Source: Arenicella xantha (GTDB taxonomy: Bacteria > Pseudomonadota > Gammaproteobacteria > Arenicellales > Arenicellaceae). Taken from it: 64,000 nucleotides of DNA. The DNA lies in contig NZ_QNRT01000003.1 of the NCBI RefSeq assembly GCF_003315245.1, positions 310,947 through 374,946 on the forward strand, read 5' to 3'. The notes below the pieces were generated by a model that ran no database searches, was not told where the DNA came from, and worked only from the letters and a program-made list of their open reading frames with translations. Position numbers and translations under genes: made by a program. Shown here piece after piece: positions 44,678 to 53,996 of the stretch; the stretch's first letter is position 1; every line of letters begins with the position of its first letter.

Positions 44678-45832
44678 TTACTTCATTCCAAACACTATTT
44701 TTAGCAAATTGCTGCGTGCAATTACAGCTTCGGTGAGAATGTAGCAACCAGCAAAGGTGGTGAGTGTTACCAAGCCAAACTCCACTAGGCCACCTAGCGA
44801 ATACTTTGCTAACCAGAATGCGACAATAATGGTGATAGTTTGATGCAGGATATACCATGGATAGATACGGTTATTGGCGTAGGTAAGTAGTGAGCTTGGT
44901 TGGTTTAACAATCGAGCCGCCCAACCCATAACGCACAGCAGCCAGAGCCATTGGTTAAAAGTTGCGATCACGCCTTCTAGGTGATCAAGCCATCCGTCGG
45001 TGTCGATAACAAACCAAAACAACAACAGCGTTAAGTAGCAGGCTACGGCGCTCAACAATGTAATCCACCTTAGCCGCACTATAACGCGCCATAGTGCGAC
45101 ATGGTCGGAGAGCAGATACCCAATTAGGAAATAGCTGCCGAACATGGCGTGTGCATAGCCGTCATCGTATAGAGCATGTGAGATCGGCTTTTCGTCATTC
45201 AGGCTTAACTGCCAGATGATTTGTATTATCACGGGCGCCAGCATTAAAGTCACGGCACCTGCTTGCCGAATGGCGAGCTCTATTTTGCTTTTACGTAATA
45301 CCCAACTTACAGGTATTAGTACAATTGTGTACAGAAATAGATAAGGAATGAACCACAGATGATTCCATGTGAAGCCGAACTCACTGCCATCGAAGCTGCC
45401 CGCAGGCCAGCCTTGAAATGTAAAGTAGTGGCTGAGAAACTTTAGGTAGTTCATGCCTGGGAAATGCTGTTCAATGGTGCCATTAGCGATCGCTTGCAAA
45501 TACGCTTGCGGTGGCACAATGAGTATCACGCCGGCTAGAAAGGGGATTAGCAAGCGATCGCTGCGACTGTTAATGAACGCTGCGGGGCCTATTTTTCGTA
45601 ACAAAAAGCTCGAGGCAATACCCGACACTAAAAACAGTAAAGGCATACGCCATTGATTAATCAACAGCATTGGAAATTTTACCCATTGATATTGATAGTC
45701 ACTTTTAATATGCCAGCCCCAGCCGTCCACGTACAACATGCTAACGTGATAAAGAATGAGGCACAGAAATGCGAGCACTCGTAGTGCGTCAATGTCGTAT
45801 CGTCGCGGGTTGTTGGATTGCGTCAGGCTCAT
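44678..45832 (-). CDS. Membrane acyltransferase family 3 (OafA/OpgC-like)
   Basis: The 384-aa integral membrane protein has about ten hydrophobic helices. The N-terminal RRYDIDALRVLAFLCLILYH carries the Acyltransferase_3 motif (R/D...H), with MPLLFLVSGIASSFLLRK next. It probably transfers acetyl or succinyl groups to a glycan such as periplasmic glucan or an exopolysaccharide. It ends near the GMC remnant and is divergent from the LytTR gene. The substrate is unknown. Confidence 0.85.
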   Translation of the reverse strand: MSLTQSNNPRRYDIDALRVLAFLCLILYHVSMLYVDGWGWHIKSDYQYQWVKFPMLLINQWRMPLLFLVSGIASSFLLRKIGPAAFINSRSDRLLIPFLAGVILIVPPQAYLQAIANGTIEQHFPGMNYLKFLSHYFTFQGWPAGSFDGSEFGFTWNHLWFIPYLFLYTIVLIPVSWVLRKSKIELAIRQAGAVTLMLAPVIIQIIWQLSLNDEKPISHALYDDGYAHAMFGSYFLIGYLLSDHVALWRVIVRLRWITLLSAVACYLTLLLFWFVIDTDGWLDHLEGVIATFNQWLWLLCVMGWAARLLNQPSSLLTYANNRIYPWYILHQTITIIVAFWLAKYSLGGLVEFGLVTLTTFAGCYILTEAVIARSNLLKIVFGMK

Positions 45833-46007
45833 CGTTGAAGTGGTAGGTCGTTAGCAGATACACTCTATTGCAGACTTAACCAGACGCGCACTCAAGCCCT
45901 AAGTTACCAACGGCTAGATTTGTGTGACCAACCGTGGAAACCAGTGATCAAATTTAGCCCCCTATGCTTATCCTAGCGTCTACTCTAATTAAATTGGCTG
46001 ACCACCG

Positions 46008-46856
46008 ATGACGCTTGAACGCTATCTGGCAATACGTCGCTATATTGAGGTGGGCTTTTGGGGCGCATTATTCTCAATAATTTTCGTTAGCGAAACCGCG
46101 GTGCAAATTATTGACGTAAACCGACTTGGGCTTGGCTACCAAGCATGGGAAGTCATATGCTGGGAGGGCACTAGCATTTTTACGCTGTTATTGCTGGTTC
46201 CGGTTCTCTTGTTTTTTGATCGGCGTTACCCGCTTCGTTGGAGCAACTTAGCCCGTGCTATTCCTGCTCACATTCTGTTTAGCGTGCTGTTCTCGGCGCT
46301 GCATGTGAGCATCATGGTTGCCATGCGTAAGCTGATTTATTGGTTCAATAACAGCTATTATGATTTTGGCAATGTGGCAGAGCAGTTCGTCTATGAGTAC
46401 CTAAAAGATTTTCGCACCTATGCGCTTTCGTTGGCATTAATCTATTTGTATCGTCATGTGGTTTTACGTTTGCAAGGCGAGGCCAGCTTGCTGAGTGAAC
46501 CCGATGTTGGTTTGAACGCTGAACCCAGTGAGCAGCCTGAACGCATATTGGTTAAGAAGCTCGGTCGAGAGTTTTTGATAGTAGTGAACGATATTGAACG
46601 CATCGAGGCGTCCGGTAATTATGTGAACCTGCATATTGGTGATCGGGTCTATCCTTTACGCGAGACCATGACCAAAATAGAGCAGCGTTTAAACAATAAG
46701 CAGTTTAAGCGCATTCACCGATCTCATATCATCAACTTAGATTACCTTCAGGAAATCATTCCGCTAGAGAGCGGCGACGCTCAGGTTGTGGTTAAAGCCG
46801 GCGCTATATTGCCGATGAGCCGAACCTATCGAAACGCCGTTGCTGAAGCGGTTTAA
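46008..46856 (+). CDS. Membrane-anchored LytTR transcriptional regulator
   Basis: The 282-aa protein has about four N-terminal TM helices (residues 15-150). The cytoplasmic LytTR DNA-binding domain covers about 180-282 (RIEASGNYVNLHIGDRVYPLRETM, FKRIHRSHIINLDYL). It is a one-component membrane regulator. The target is unknown; the neighbouring acyltransferase (divergent) or the DUF5060 gene (convergent) are candidates. Confidence 0.87.
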   Translation: MTLERYLAIRRYIEVGFWGALFSIIFVSETAVQIIDVNRLGLGYQAWEVICWEGTSIFTLLLLVPVLLFFDRRYPLRWSNLARAIPAHILFSVLFSALHVSIMVAMRKLIYWFNNSYYDFGNVAEQFVYEYLKDFRTYALSLALIYLYRHVVLRLQGEASLLSEPDVGLNAEPSEQPERILVKKLGREFLIVVNDIERIEASGNYVNLHIGDRVYPLRETMTKIEQRLNNKQFKRIHRSHIINLDYLQEIIPLESGDAQVVVKAGAILPMSRTYRNAVAEAV

Positions 46857-46914
46857 AGCTAAAACCGCCCCAGCAATATCGGCTGCCTGTTAGGCTGCCA
46901 CTGGCCGCTGCTTG

Positions 46915-48846
46915 TTACGTGCGCTTAACCAGAACAACCCAGTCGTCTTCGTCGTCTGTGCTGCTGACGGGCGGGTTGCCCAAAGCTCGGCTTGCACCAC
47001 CGTTGATGTTGCTGATGCTTCCGGTCATCAATGCGCCACCAGAGCGTGGGTTATACCAGCGTACCTCATAAGTACCGGTTTGGTTCGTGAGGTCTAGGCT
47101 GACGCGTTTGTCGTCGGGCAAGTAAATAGCGTACACCTCACCGAGCTTGGCTAAGCAGTAACCGTCGTTGTCGCTGTTGTCAGCATTGTCGATTAAGTCA
47201 TCACGGCTTTGCATGTCGGCGAACGGTAAGTGGTTTTTGAAGAACTGTAATGCATAGCGGTTGTAATCCCACATCGCGTCACGACTGCGGTAGTCCTCAC
47301 AGTTGAGATCATTGCATGGCTGTTGATAGCCAAAGTAGTACTCAACGCCCGCGCCGCCCGCCATTAAATTACCCCATAGCGTTTCATGACGAATATCACC
47401 TTGCGAAACGCTCGTGCCCGCATACGGGGTGCTTTCAGGAGAGTCTTGATAGCCATTGTCAGGTGGTACGCCGATGTTTGCGCTACCTTGTTCATCATTG
47501 GCTACAACCCACACATTGTTGGCATCGGCATCGCGACTTTCGTTGATCCAACGCAGCGTATCGCGATGTACATTGCTGTAACTGGTTTGCACCGACGCGC
47601 CGGTTATCCGCGACAAGCTTCCGAGTAGAGGCGGGTAAACATCCGCTTGCTGATTGGGGTAAGTGTGAATCACAATATGGTTGTGATATGGGTCGTTCAG
47701 ATAGAAGTACTCAGCCATTGCGCGTCGTTGCTCGGTAGTCTGCGTGTTCTCTTCGCCCAGGTTCCAGTTCAATGCCAAATGATGGCCGAAGCGTGCAATG
47801 AGTTCTCGAAAATACAGGCTGCGTTCTGGGCCCATGTCACCGCCGTCGAGACCGCTAGACCCATTGTCATTCTCGGTTTCCTGCAATTTAAAGTGTAGAT
47901 ATAAGCCGAGTTGATCGGCGTGGCTGAAGACGCGTTCCCATTGTGCGAGCTTGGACACGTCGTATCGCAGTCGGTCGGTGGCGGCAATAAATGGCCACAC
48001 GGTTTTCGAATCACCTCCAACGCTATAAGTGAGAAAACTGAACGCGTTTTGCTCTTCGCTGGCAAGGTAATTTAATGCGCCAATCAAGCCTTTGCCAAGA
48101 CCGCCTTGCCAACTTGGGTCGCCAGCCTGCCAATCGTTTACGTGTTTGCTAAACGACTTGATTCCGGCGTCAGTACCATTTTGATTGAGCGTGCCATCAA
48201 AGTCGGCATAGCCTAATAATCCCTCAGGTGCGTCGGCACCGACCTTAACGAAATACTCTTGAGTGCCCGCGTGGCGGAGGTAGCGCTTACCAACGTATTC
48301 AAGCCGCCCCTTACCTCTGAAGTCGCGCCCAGACTTATTACTCGCCGACACGTTAAAACGGCCAGTTACACCGTGTAAGTCGGCTACCGGTGTTCCGCCG
48401 CCATTGATCGCAACGTCGTTGCCTTGGGTAAACTGATAGCGGTATGACCAAACTCCAGTTTTATTTGGGGTGAATCGGGTTCGCCAAATAGCTCCGCTGG
48501 TGGCTGATGTTTCGCTAGCATTGCCGTCCGCAGCAAAGAAGCCCGGCACCACAAACTCTTGAGCGCCCTGGGTAAATACAACGTCAAGACGGTAATCCGT
48601 GAATGGGTTGGGGCTGCCGGTTTCGGATGCTTGCGGGCCAATTACATCGAAGGTAAGCGTGTGCCAGACCCGTTGTTCTCCGCTTAAACGAACTGGGCCA
48701 GTGGCGGTGACCTCATCGTCCATGAGCAATAGAATCGGCGCGATTACTTTATTGGGTGTTTGGCTAAGTGCAAGTGGTGCTGCAAACAGATTGCAATTCA
48801 ACAGCACGCTCACCAGAAATAATTTGGTAGAGAGAGGACGAAACAT
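46915..48846 (-). CDS. DUF5060-containing putative secreted glycoside hydrolase
   Basis: From ATG 48846 (643 aa; an in-frame TTG at 48858 is less likely) it has a signal peptide (KLFLVSVLLNCNLFAAPLA). An N-terminal beta-sandwich of the DUF5060 type (WHTLTFDVIGPQAS...RFTPNKTGVWSYRYQF) precedes a TIM-barrel-like region, which includes LALNWNLGEENTQTTEQRR with a possible acid Glu pair. The C-terminal beta domain (EVYAIYLPDDKRVSLDLT, RWYNPRSGG) is of the putative collagen-binding type seen after such barrels. It probably acts on a plant or algal polysaccharide. Confidence 0.7.
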   Translation of the reverse strand: MFRPLSTKLFLVSVLLNCNLFAAPLALSQTPNKVIAPILLLMDDEVTATGPVRLSGEQRVWHTLTFDVIGPQASETGSPNPFTDYRLDVVFTQGAQEFVVPGFFAADGNASETSATSGAIWRTRFTPNKTGVWSYRYQFTQGNDVAINGGGTPVADLHGVTGRFNVSASNKSGRDFRGKGRLEYVGKRYLRHAGTQEYFVKVGADAPEGLLGYADFDGTLNQNGTDAGIKSFSKHVNDWQAGDPSWQGGLGKGLIGALNYLASEEQNAFSFLTYSVGGDSKTVWPFIAATDRLRYDVSKLAQWERVFSHADQLGLYLHFKLQETENDNGSSGLDGGDMGPERSLYFRELIARFGHHLALNWNLGEENTQTTEQRRAMAEYFYLNDPYHNHIVIHTYPNQQADVYPPLLGSLSRITGASVQTSYSNVHRDTLRWINESRDADANNVWVVANDEQGSANIGVPPDNGYQDSPESTPYAGTSVSQGDIRHETLWGNLMAGGAGVEYYFGYQQPCNDLNCEDYRSRDAMWDYNRYALQFFKNHLPFADMQSRDDLIDNADNSDNDGYCLAKLGEVYAIYLPDDKRVSLDLTNQTGTYEVRWYNPRSGGALMTGSISNINGGASRALGNPPVSSTDDEDDWVVLVKRT

Positions 48847-49005
48847 AGAACGATCCAATGGGTATTTGGTAGGGTCGTTTTAGAATAGTCCAGTCTGCTT
48901 AGCGTCTCAAGTCGCGAGTTCGGCGATTGTATTTTTGACGACAAATCGATGAGTGGGTCGGCAGCGCTTCAAACATTAATTCAAGCGCTACCGAGCCAGG
49001 TCAGC

Positions 49006-49212
49006 CTAGCGTGATGTATGTAGGCATTGCAGCTTTGCTGCGCTACTAAAATTAGCTTGAGTATTAGTGGCCGCGTCAATATAGGAGATGCCCGGGTTGC
49101 TCAAGTCCGACGAGTTTGCAGCCCCAATAGCATGCGTAGCAAAGCTCAGAATCGCCATGCTCATAAGCACGTTAGCCGCTGGTTTAGAAAGAGAAGGTAG
49201 TTTGAAGTTCAT
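49006..49212 (-). CDS. Small exported hypothetical peptide
   Basis: From ATG 49212, which has a good GGAGT ribosome-binding site, 68 residues are encoded. An N-terminal signal-like stretch (NVLMSMAILSFATHAIGA, probable cut before ANSS) is followed by about 35 mature residues with one Cys. It lies upstream of and in the same direction as the DUF5060 gene, 160 nt away. No family is recognised. It could be a fragment of a longer secreted protein. Confidence 0.4.
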   Translation of the reverse strand: MNFKLPSLSKPAANVLMSMAILSFATHAIGAANSSDLSNPGISYIDAATNTQANFSSAAKLQCLHTSR

Positions 49213-49486
49213 AGATACTCCGTCAAGCGGTGTGGTCATTCGAGTAAGGAACTGAACAATAGTCCTGTAATACAAAAAACGGAATTACAGACGATTACAG
49301 CAAGTGTCAGGAAGGGCGCGCGAGATTTTACGGGTTTTATTCTGAGTAAAATGGACAATTAGAATGTGCGAAAACTTGAGGCGAATTTGTCGATTCCATT
49401 TGACCTTAATATTACATTTCGTTAATCTAACGCGCAGGATGTTTGGACAACGACAAACAAGTGGATGTCAATGAGAACGATATTTC

Positions 49487-50245
49487 TTGACCGTATTAGG
49501 CAGCGTGTGTGAACGCTACAACTGGGTATGTCATGCGTACTGCTTGATGAGTAATCATTATCACCTTCTCATTGAGACGCCCGATGGAAATCTGTCAAAA
49601 GGTATGCGCCAGCTCAATGGTGTTTATACTCAAACTTTTAATCAGACGAATGATCGAGTCGGTCATGTTTTTCAAGGGCGTTATAAAGGGATTTTGGTTG
49701 AGAAACAAAGTTACCTACTAGAGCTAGCTCGATATATCGTGCTAAATCCAGTGCGCGCTCATATGGTTCATGCGGCTGGGGATTGGCCGTGGAGTAGTTA
49801 TCGAGCAACGTCTGGGATATCGGATGCCCCGAAGTGGTTAGAAGTGGATTGGTTGTTGGCTAGTTTTAGTGGGAGTAAGAAGAACGCGATTAAGTCGTAT
49901 CGTAATTTTGTTATGGAAGGTAAGGGGCAGCCCTCTCCTTGGGCGGAGTTGAGGAATCAGGTATATTTGGGGAGCAGTGAATTTGTTACGCAAATGGTAG
50001 CGCTCATTGATGGAGATAAAGATCTTAGTGAGATTCCTTCATCTCAACGGCGACCAAAACCAAGGACATTGAAACAATATTTTGAGCAGGCACAGGATCG
50101 TAATCATGCAATAGTAACTGCTTACAAAAGTGGAGGTTACACCCTTAAGGAGATCGGCAGTTACTTTGGATTGCATTACACTACCGTTAGCGGGATTGTG
50201 AAGAACTATGGTGTTACAACTAAGATTCGGTGGCAATATCGCTGA
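49487..50245 (+). pseudogene. RAYT / IS200-like Y1 transposase with decayed 5' end
   Basis: REP-associated tyrosine transposase family, single-strand HUH chemistry. The open frame contains the HUH motif HYHLL, the GNLSKGMRQLNGVYTQTFN block, GHVFQGRYKGILV, the catalytic-Tyr helix LARYIVLNPVRAH, and a C-terminal HTH (YTLKEIGSYFGLHYTTVSGI). The frame opens inside a conserved block. Upstream codons E-R-Y-F-L belong to the family pattern but are preceded by TGA (49472-49474). Further N-terminal fragments (SNAQDV, LDNDKQ) lie in the two other frames. The intact start is therefore lost and the TTG at 49487 is probably not real. Confidence 0.8.
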
Positions 50246-51125
50246 TGTTAGCCTTTATATAGTCGACAATATTCCCTTCTAAGTCATTATTAGTCAGATC
50301 ATATACATTCATTGCATCATCAATTTCATGCAGCTCTTTGTAGCTAGAGCTTCCTTTAAAAGCATTGAACCACGATAAATTTGCTACGTTGTGTGCGTAT
50401 TCGGCGCTAATACTCCCATCCTCATCCGGCTCCAGACTTAACGCAATTCCCATCCCTAGCGCTTCGACGAGCTTTTTATGTCCTACAGCTTGCAAAGCTG
50501 CATAGCAGCCTCTTACTTCATGACCGTGTCCCTGAAGTACAAAGGAGTCGATGCCATTACCGCCCACCTCACATTGAAACATCCAAAGGTAATACAAGTG
50601 CATGATCGGTTCGGGTAATGCTTCAAGAATAGCTCTATCATTTTCGTCAAAACCAAGCTGAACAGTATTTGATATATGTGTGCAAAGTACTGGGTTCCAA
50701 ATGGGTTCTGAGCCTTTATATAACACTTGCTTTGAAATTTTTTCATAAACAACATTTTCGAGTTCAGAGGTCTCTGCCCAGCCCTTCCAATCTCCTTGTT
50801 CATCGACTGGAGAGAATAGATAGCGCTCCGCTGGTATTTCCTGAGTCGGCGATTCACTACTGTATGTCCAAAGCTCGATATCCACCACATAATAGCGTTT
50901 AGGGTTCTCCGGTGTATTAGTAGTCAGAAGCTGAAGATTTGGTTCTTCTTTCAAAAACTGGATTGATTTTTTCTTAGCATCCTCCTCGCTGTTACCCTCA
51001 ACATACAGTATCATCTGACAACCCCACTCCACTGCCTCTTCCTCCTGACGATTGAAAAGTGCTTTTTTAGCGTCAGGAGCTAATAAGCAATTAGTTATTT
51101 TTACTTCCACACAATAAGTATTCAT
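50220..51125 (-). CDS. Orphan protein with a DUF4375/DMP19-like middle region
   Basis: From ATG 51125 (AGGAG 11 nt upstream; an in-frame GTG at 51137 overlaps that site) the protein is 301 aa, acidic and without signal peptide. The stretch LYYLWMFQCEVGGNGIDSFVLQGHGHEV...CYAALQAVG resembles the DMP19/DUF4375 pattern (ELNNGGF..YF....A..L..IGA). The N-terminal 60 residues could be a separate small domain. Its 3' end overlaps the RAYT gene by 26 nt. It lies in the decayed accessory zone; function unknown. Confidence 0.6.
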   Translation of the reverse strand: MNTYCVEVKITNCLLAPDAKKALFNRQEEEAVEWGCQMILYVEGNSEEDAKKKSIQFLKEEPNLQLLTTNTPENPKRYYVVDIELWTYSSESPTQEIPAERYLFSPVDEQGDWKGWAETSELENVVYEKISKQVLYKGSEPIWNPVLCTHISNTVQLGFDENDRAILEALPEPIMHLYYLWMFQCEVGGNGIDSFVLQGHGHEVRGCYAALQAVGHKKLVEALGMGIALSLEPDEDGSISAEYAHNVANLSWFNAFKGSSSYKELHEIDDAMNVYDLTNNDLEGNIVDYIKANISDIATES

Positions 51126-51362
51126 TTTATTTTTCACTCCTTTCTAATAGACTTTCCGGCTCAAATAACTACTGCCCGGCGGTAGGGCACCTTTGGTTCA
51201 AAGACGTTCAAAGTGATTTGACCTCATTATAAGACCACACTAATGAAGTTCTTTGTGAATGATTTAATACCATGATTTAAGGACACCCATCAAATCAACT
51301 TGAGGGTTCGGAACTCTTTTGAGAGAATGAACTTGTCAAAAACTCAATAACAAGGATTGTTA

Positions 51363-51882
51363 TGACCTTACCAAGAAGCGCTCTCGTGTCATTGGCTGAC
51401 ACACCCTATTATCATTGTGTGGCGCGCTGTGTGCGTATGCGGTGATGAGCAATCACTATCATGTTGTACTTAGAGTTAGGCCTGAGATATCTGCGGCTTG
51501 GTCAGATCGAGAAGTGGTTCGTCGTTGGCATTCCTTGTTCTCGGGTAATGTTCTCTCACAACGCTTTATGAAAGGCGATGTCCTTGACTCGGTGCTTCGC
51601 GCGCGATTGCAGCTCGACATCGTCGAATGGAGGTCTAGGCTGACCGACATCTCTTGGTTCATGCGCATCGTAAATGAGTTCATCGCCCGCGAGGCGAATA
51701 AAGAGGACAACTGCACAGGTCGCTTTTGGGAGGGGCGCTTCAAAAGCCAAGCGCTGCTGGATGATCGTGCACTCCTGTCTTGTATGGCTTATGTCGATCT
51801 CAATCCGATGTTTCGCTTATGGTGTTCTCAATATTTCACAAACACTGCGCGTACCACGCAGTTATATTCAGTCGAGAGTTGA
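51363..51882 (+). pseudogene. IS200/RAYT-like transposase with internal deletion and truncated end
   Basis: The 5' part (ATG 51363) reads [19 protein letters not shown]...RCVR, the canonical N-terminus of a long transposase family. It then hits a TGA, while the next frame continues with [17 protein letters not shown] (HUH motif), [21 protein letters not shown], and [30 protein letters not shown]. The join occurs at TGTGTGCG, a short sequence fitting both the N-terminal RCVR and the internal V-C-A-Y segment, as expected of a microhomology deletion. The C-terminus after LNP is unrelated. Inactive. Confidence 0.82.
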
Positions 51883-51895
51883 GAGGCTCTCTTAA

Positions 51896-52394
51896 GTATG
51901 ATGATGTCTCAGAGGTTGATAAGGGCAGATAGGAACTGTACACCCAAGACAGCCTCGGCGTATCGCGTTTAAAGTAAATCGTTTTTACCCCTATGGTCAG
52001 TTAGATGTGTCATTGTCAATCTGGCGAACGTGAGCGGATTGTCCCACTGTTCAAATTTGGGTCTGCAAATGACTTAAGAGCAAACAGCATCTTCAGCGGC
52101 GTAGTGCTCGTCAAGATTCAGGTGCGTGTGAGTTTAGAGTGAACTAGCCGAACGATCGTGTGTCGCGCAATCCGTCGACCTAATCTCACGGTTTGACTAC
52201 GACCATGATTTGATAAGAAAAATCAGGCCTTATCAGGTTGAATTTGCGGGTCGATTAATTAAGTCCTTGCGACATATAAAATGTAGGACATTGATTCGTT
52301 CATTGAACATTTTCAGTAAAAAGTAAATAATGAATCATATAAAGGTAACTGCAGTAAGCATTACTGACAGATGCACCATAACTGAGGTTAGCTG
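51896..52394. other. Intergenic region before the MarR-type gene
   Basis: About 500 bp without a supportable gene, lying after the transposase remnant. The last 100 bp hold the promoter listed separately. The remainder is probably decayed mobile-element-associated DNA. Confidence 0.5.
52303..52331 (+). promoter_or_regulatory. Putative sigma-70 promoter of the MarR-type gene
   Basis: TTGAAC (52303-52308) and AATAAT (52326-52331) are separated by 17 nt. The start codon lies 63 nt after the -10, with GAGGT six nt before it. Confidence 0.45.
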
Positions 52395-52934
52395 ATGCAA
52401 GAAGTATCCAACGAAGATGTTCCAAGAGATTTTTTGGAGCTTTTTTTCCCCATTCACTATTCCGTTGGGATGACGATAGAGGACACTCTACGAAGTGGCG
52501 TGCTCACCCGTCAGCAAACTATTATTTTGTGGTTGATTCGAGCGAAAGGCGTTGACGGCAAAAAGATGAGCCGCAAAGAAATTGTTAAGTCGATGTCTTA
52601 TTGGTTCGAATTGACTAACTCAGCAATTTCCAAGGCGTTAAGGTCTTTAGCAAAGCCGCCGTTAGGCTTCTTGTTGATTACTGAAGATCCCGCGTCGGGG
52701 CGAGAGAAGATAATTCAGCTGACCCCAAAGGGGGAGAAGTTTTTGTTGCAAATGGTCGAGAACGGGCGTTTATTGGTCAAGCATATAACCGATGAGCTGA
52801 CCGAGGAAGAGATCAAGAATGGTCTTCATTTTTTTCGTCGTGTTAGCGAAATATTTGGCCGGGAAGTCGAACAAAAACGTGATTTGCCTGGGTCAATCAT
52901 GATCAAACCTTCGGCGCGCGTGCGCCATCTTTGA
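52395..52934 (+). CDS. MarR-like winged-helix transcriptional regulator
   Basis: The 179-aa protein has a winged helix: helix-turn-helix around RKEIVKSMSYWFELTNSAISKALRSL, and a wing GFLLITEDPASGREKIIQLTPKG. Flanking dimerisation helices complete the MarR layout. A GAGGT ribosome-binding site lies six nt upstream. The 3' end overlaps a truncated cupin-like ORF on the other strand by 32 nt. The target is unknown. Confidence 0.72.
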   Translation: MQEVSNEDVPRDFLELFFPIHYSVGMTIEDTLRSGVLTRQQTIILWLIRAKGVDGKKMSRKEIVKSMSYWFELTNSAISKALRSLAKPPLGFLLITEDPASGREKIIQLTPKGEKFLLQMVENGRLLVKHITDELTEEEIKNGLHFFRRVSEIFGREVEQKRDLPGSIMIKPSARVRHL

Positions 52935-53115
52935 TTACTTGCACGAATTGGTTGGCATTGCAGCCATCGTTTAAGCGGCGTTCGATGTCGTCTGGGCTGA
53001 CTAATCCATCAAATTTAGTGGGCTCACCTTCAACAACCAGACATTTACCTTGGTCGAAATGCTGGCGAAAGTCGGCCAGTGAAAGCGGCTGAAAAATTGC
53101 TTCAAACAATTGCAT
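52903..53115 (-). pseudogene. Truncated cupin/JmjC-like N-terminal fragment
   Basis: The 70-codon frame reads like the N-terminus of a cupin-like (Cupin_8/JmjC-type) oxygenase: FQPLSLADFRQHFDQGKCLVVEG, and IERRLNDGCNANQFVQVIKDG. It stops after RAPKV, before the metal-binding His/Asp motifs. The truncation point lies inside the 3' end of the marR-like gene, so the rest was probably replaced. Family assignment is from general resemblance only. Confidence 0.45.
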
Positions 53116-53996
53116 AACGTACTGCGTTCCTAGCGGTGTAAATCATGAAACGCTAAGCATACTCAATTGCGATCTCGAACACACCACGGGATTCCCCGTT
53201 TTCTTGGCGAAACATATCGTTTTGTATTCTTGGTGTGAATCCAGATTTATTTAAACAGCTAGGGGTCTTAGGTCTAGTGTGATTTATGGTGGTTCTAGCC
53301 CGTTGTTGAGTGATTTTTCTCAAAAAATCGGAATGTTGGCTTCGTTTGACGAATGAGTCAGTTGTGAACCGGTCAAAATTTGGCTCGAACCATTTAGCGC
53401 ATACACCAAGCGAGCAGGAGCCTCACCGAACTGATGATGGTGAAAATCTGGGGCGTGTGTTCTTGGGGGAGGTAAGCGAGGCCGAAGTTTCCTTTATCGA
53501 GTAGTCGCGGCACACGCCGGTCAATATGCTAAGTTCTAACCTAACCTAACCTAACCCAACCCAACCCAACCCAACCCAACCCAACCCAACCCAACCCAAC
53601 CCAACCCAACGCAACTCAGAAATTGCTGCTCAAACTCGGTGGTGAATATCATTCAGGATGTCAGGTCTAAGTTGAGCCGTTGATGAATGTATGGGAGCTG
53701 GTCTGGAATGGATCCGGGTTTGTCTTGTCGAATACTACGTCCGGTCCAGTCGACTAAAGTGAGATAATCTTTAAGTCTGTACGGGGTGCCGGTTGCACGG
53801 TATTACAAGGTTATACCCAGCTTAAAAAGCTATATTCGAAAACCTAAGGGGTTATATATAGATTGAGGATAACTACTCAGAAGCTATGCGAGGCTGGGAT
53901 GTTGAATTTCAATACATTCGAATGACGGGCTGTTAGACTTGTTACAATTAATCCGAGCCGACACTGTTTCAATCAATCGGCATCATTAGGCTCTTC
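53116..53996. other. 880-bp gene-free region with pentanucleotide repeat
   Basis: No supportable gene. An open frame at 53310-53504 has no recognisable product. The central feature is the repeat at 53536-53615. The right-hand 380 bp lead into the nucleotidyltransferase gene and are AT-rich around 53830-53860 (GGGGTTATATATAG), where a promoter may lie. Confidence 0.6.
53536..53615. repeat. CTAAC/CCAAC pentanucleotide repeat with G-quadruplex potential
   Basis: Four CTAAC units, eleven CCAAC units and one GCAAC unit stand in a row (80 bp). The minus strand therefore has eleven GGG runs separated by TT, a textbook G-quadruplex pattern, preceded by TTAGG units. TAA in the CTAAC units closes all three plus frames, so the array is non-coding on that strand. 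It resembles telomeric repeats by composition only. Confidence 0.95.

Noticed and set aside
53310-53504. 64-codon open frame before the pentanucleotide repeat
   Set aside because: No ribosome-binding site, no recognisable sequence and a composition unlike the neighbouring proteins; probably chance.
53536-53615. Repeat array as CRISPR or real telomere
   Set aside because: Units are 5 bp without spacers, so not CRISPR; it is internal to the window and flanked by unique DNA, so not a chromosome end.
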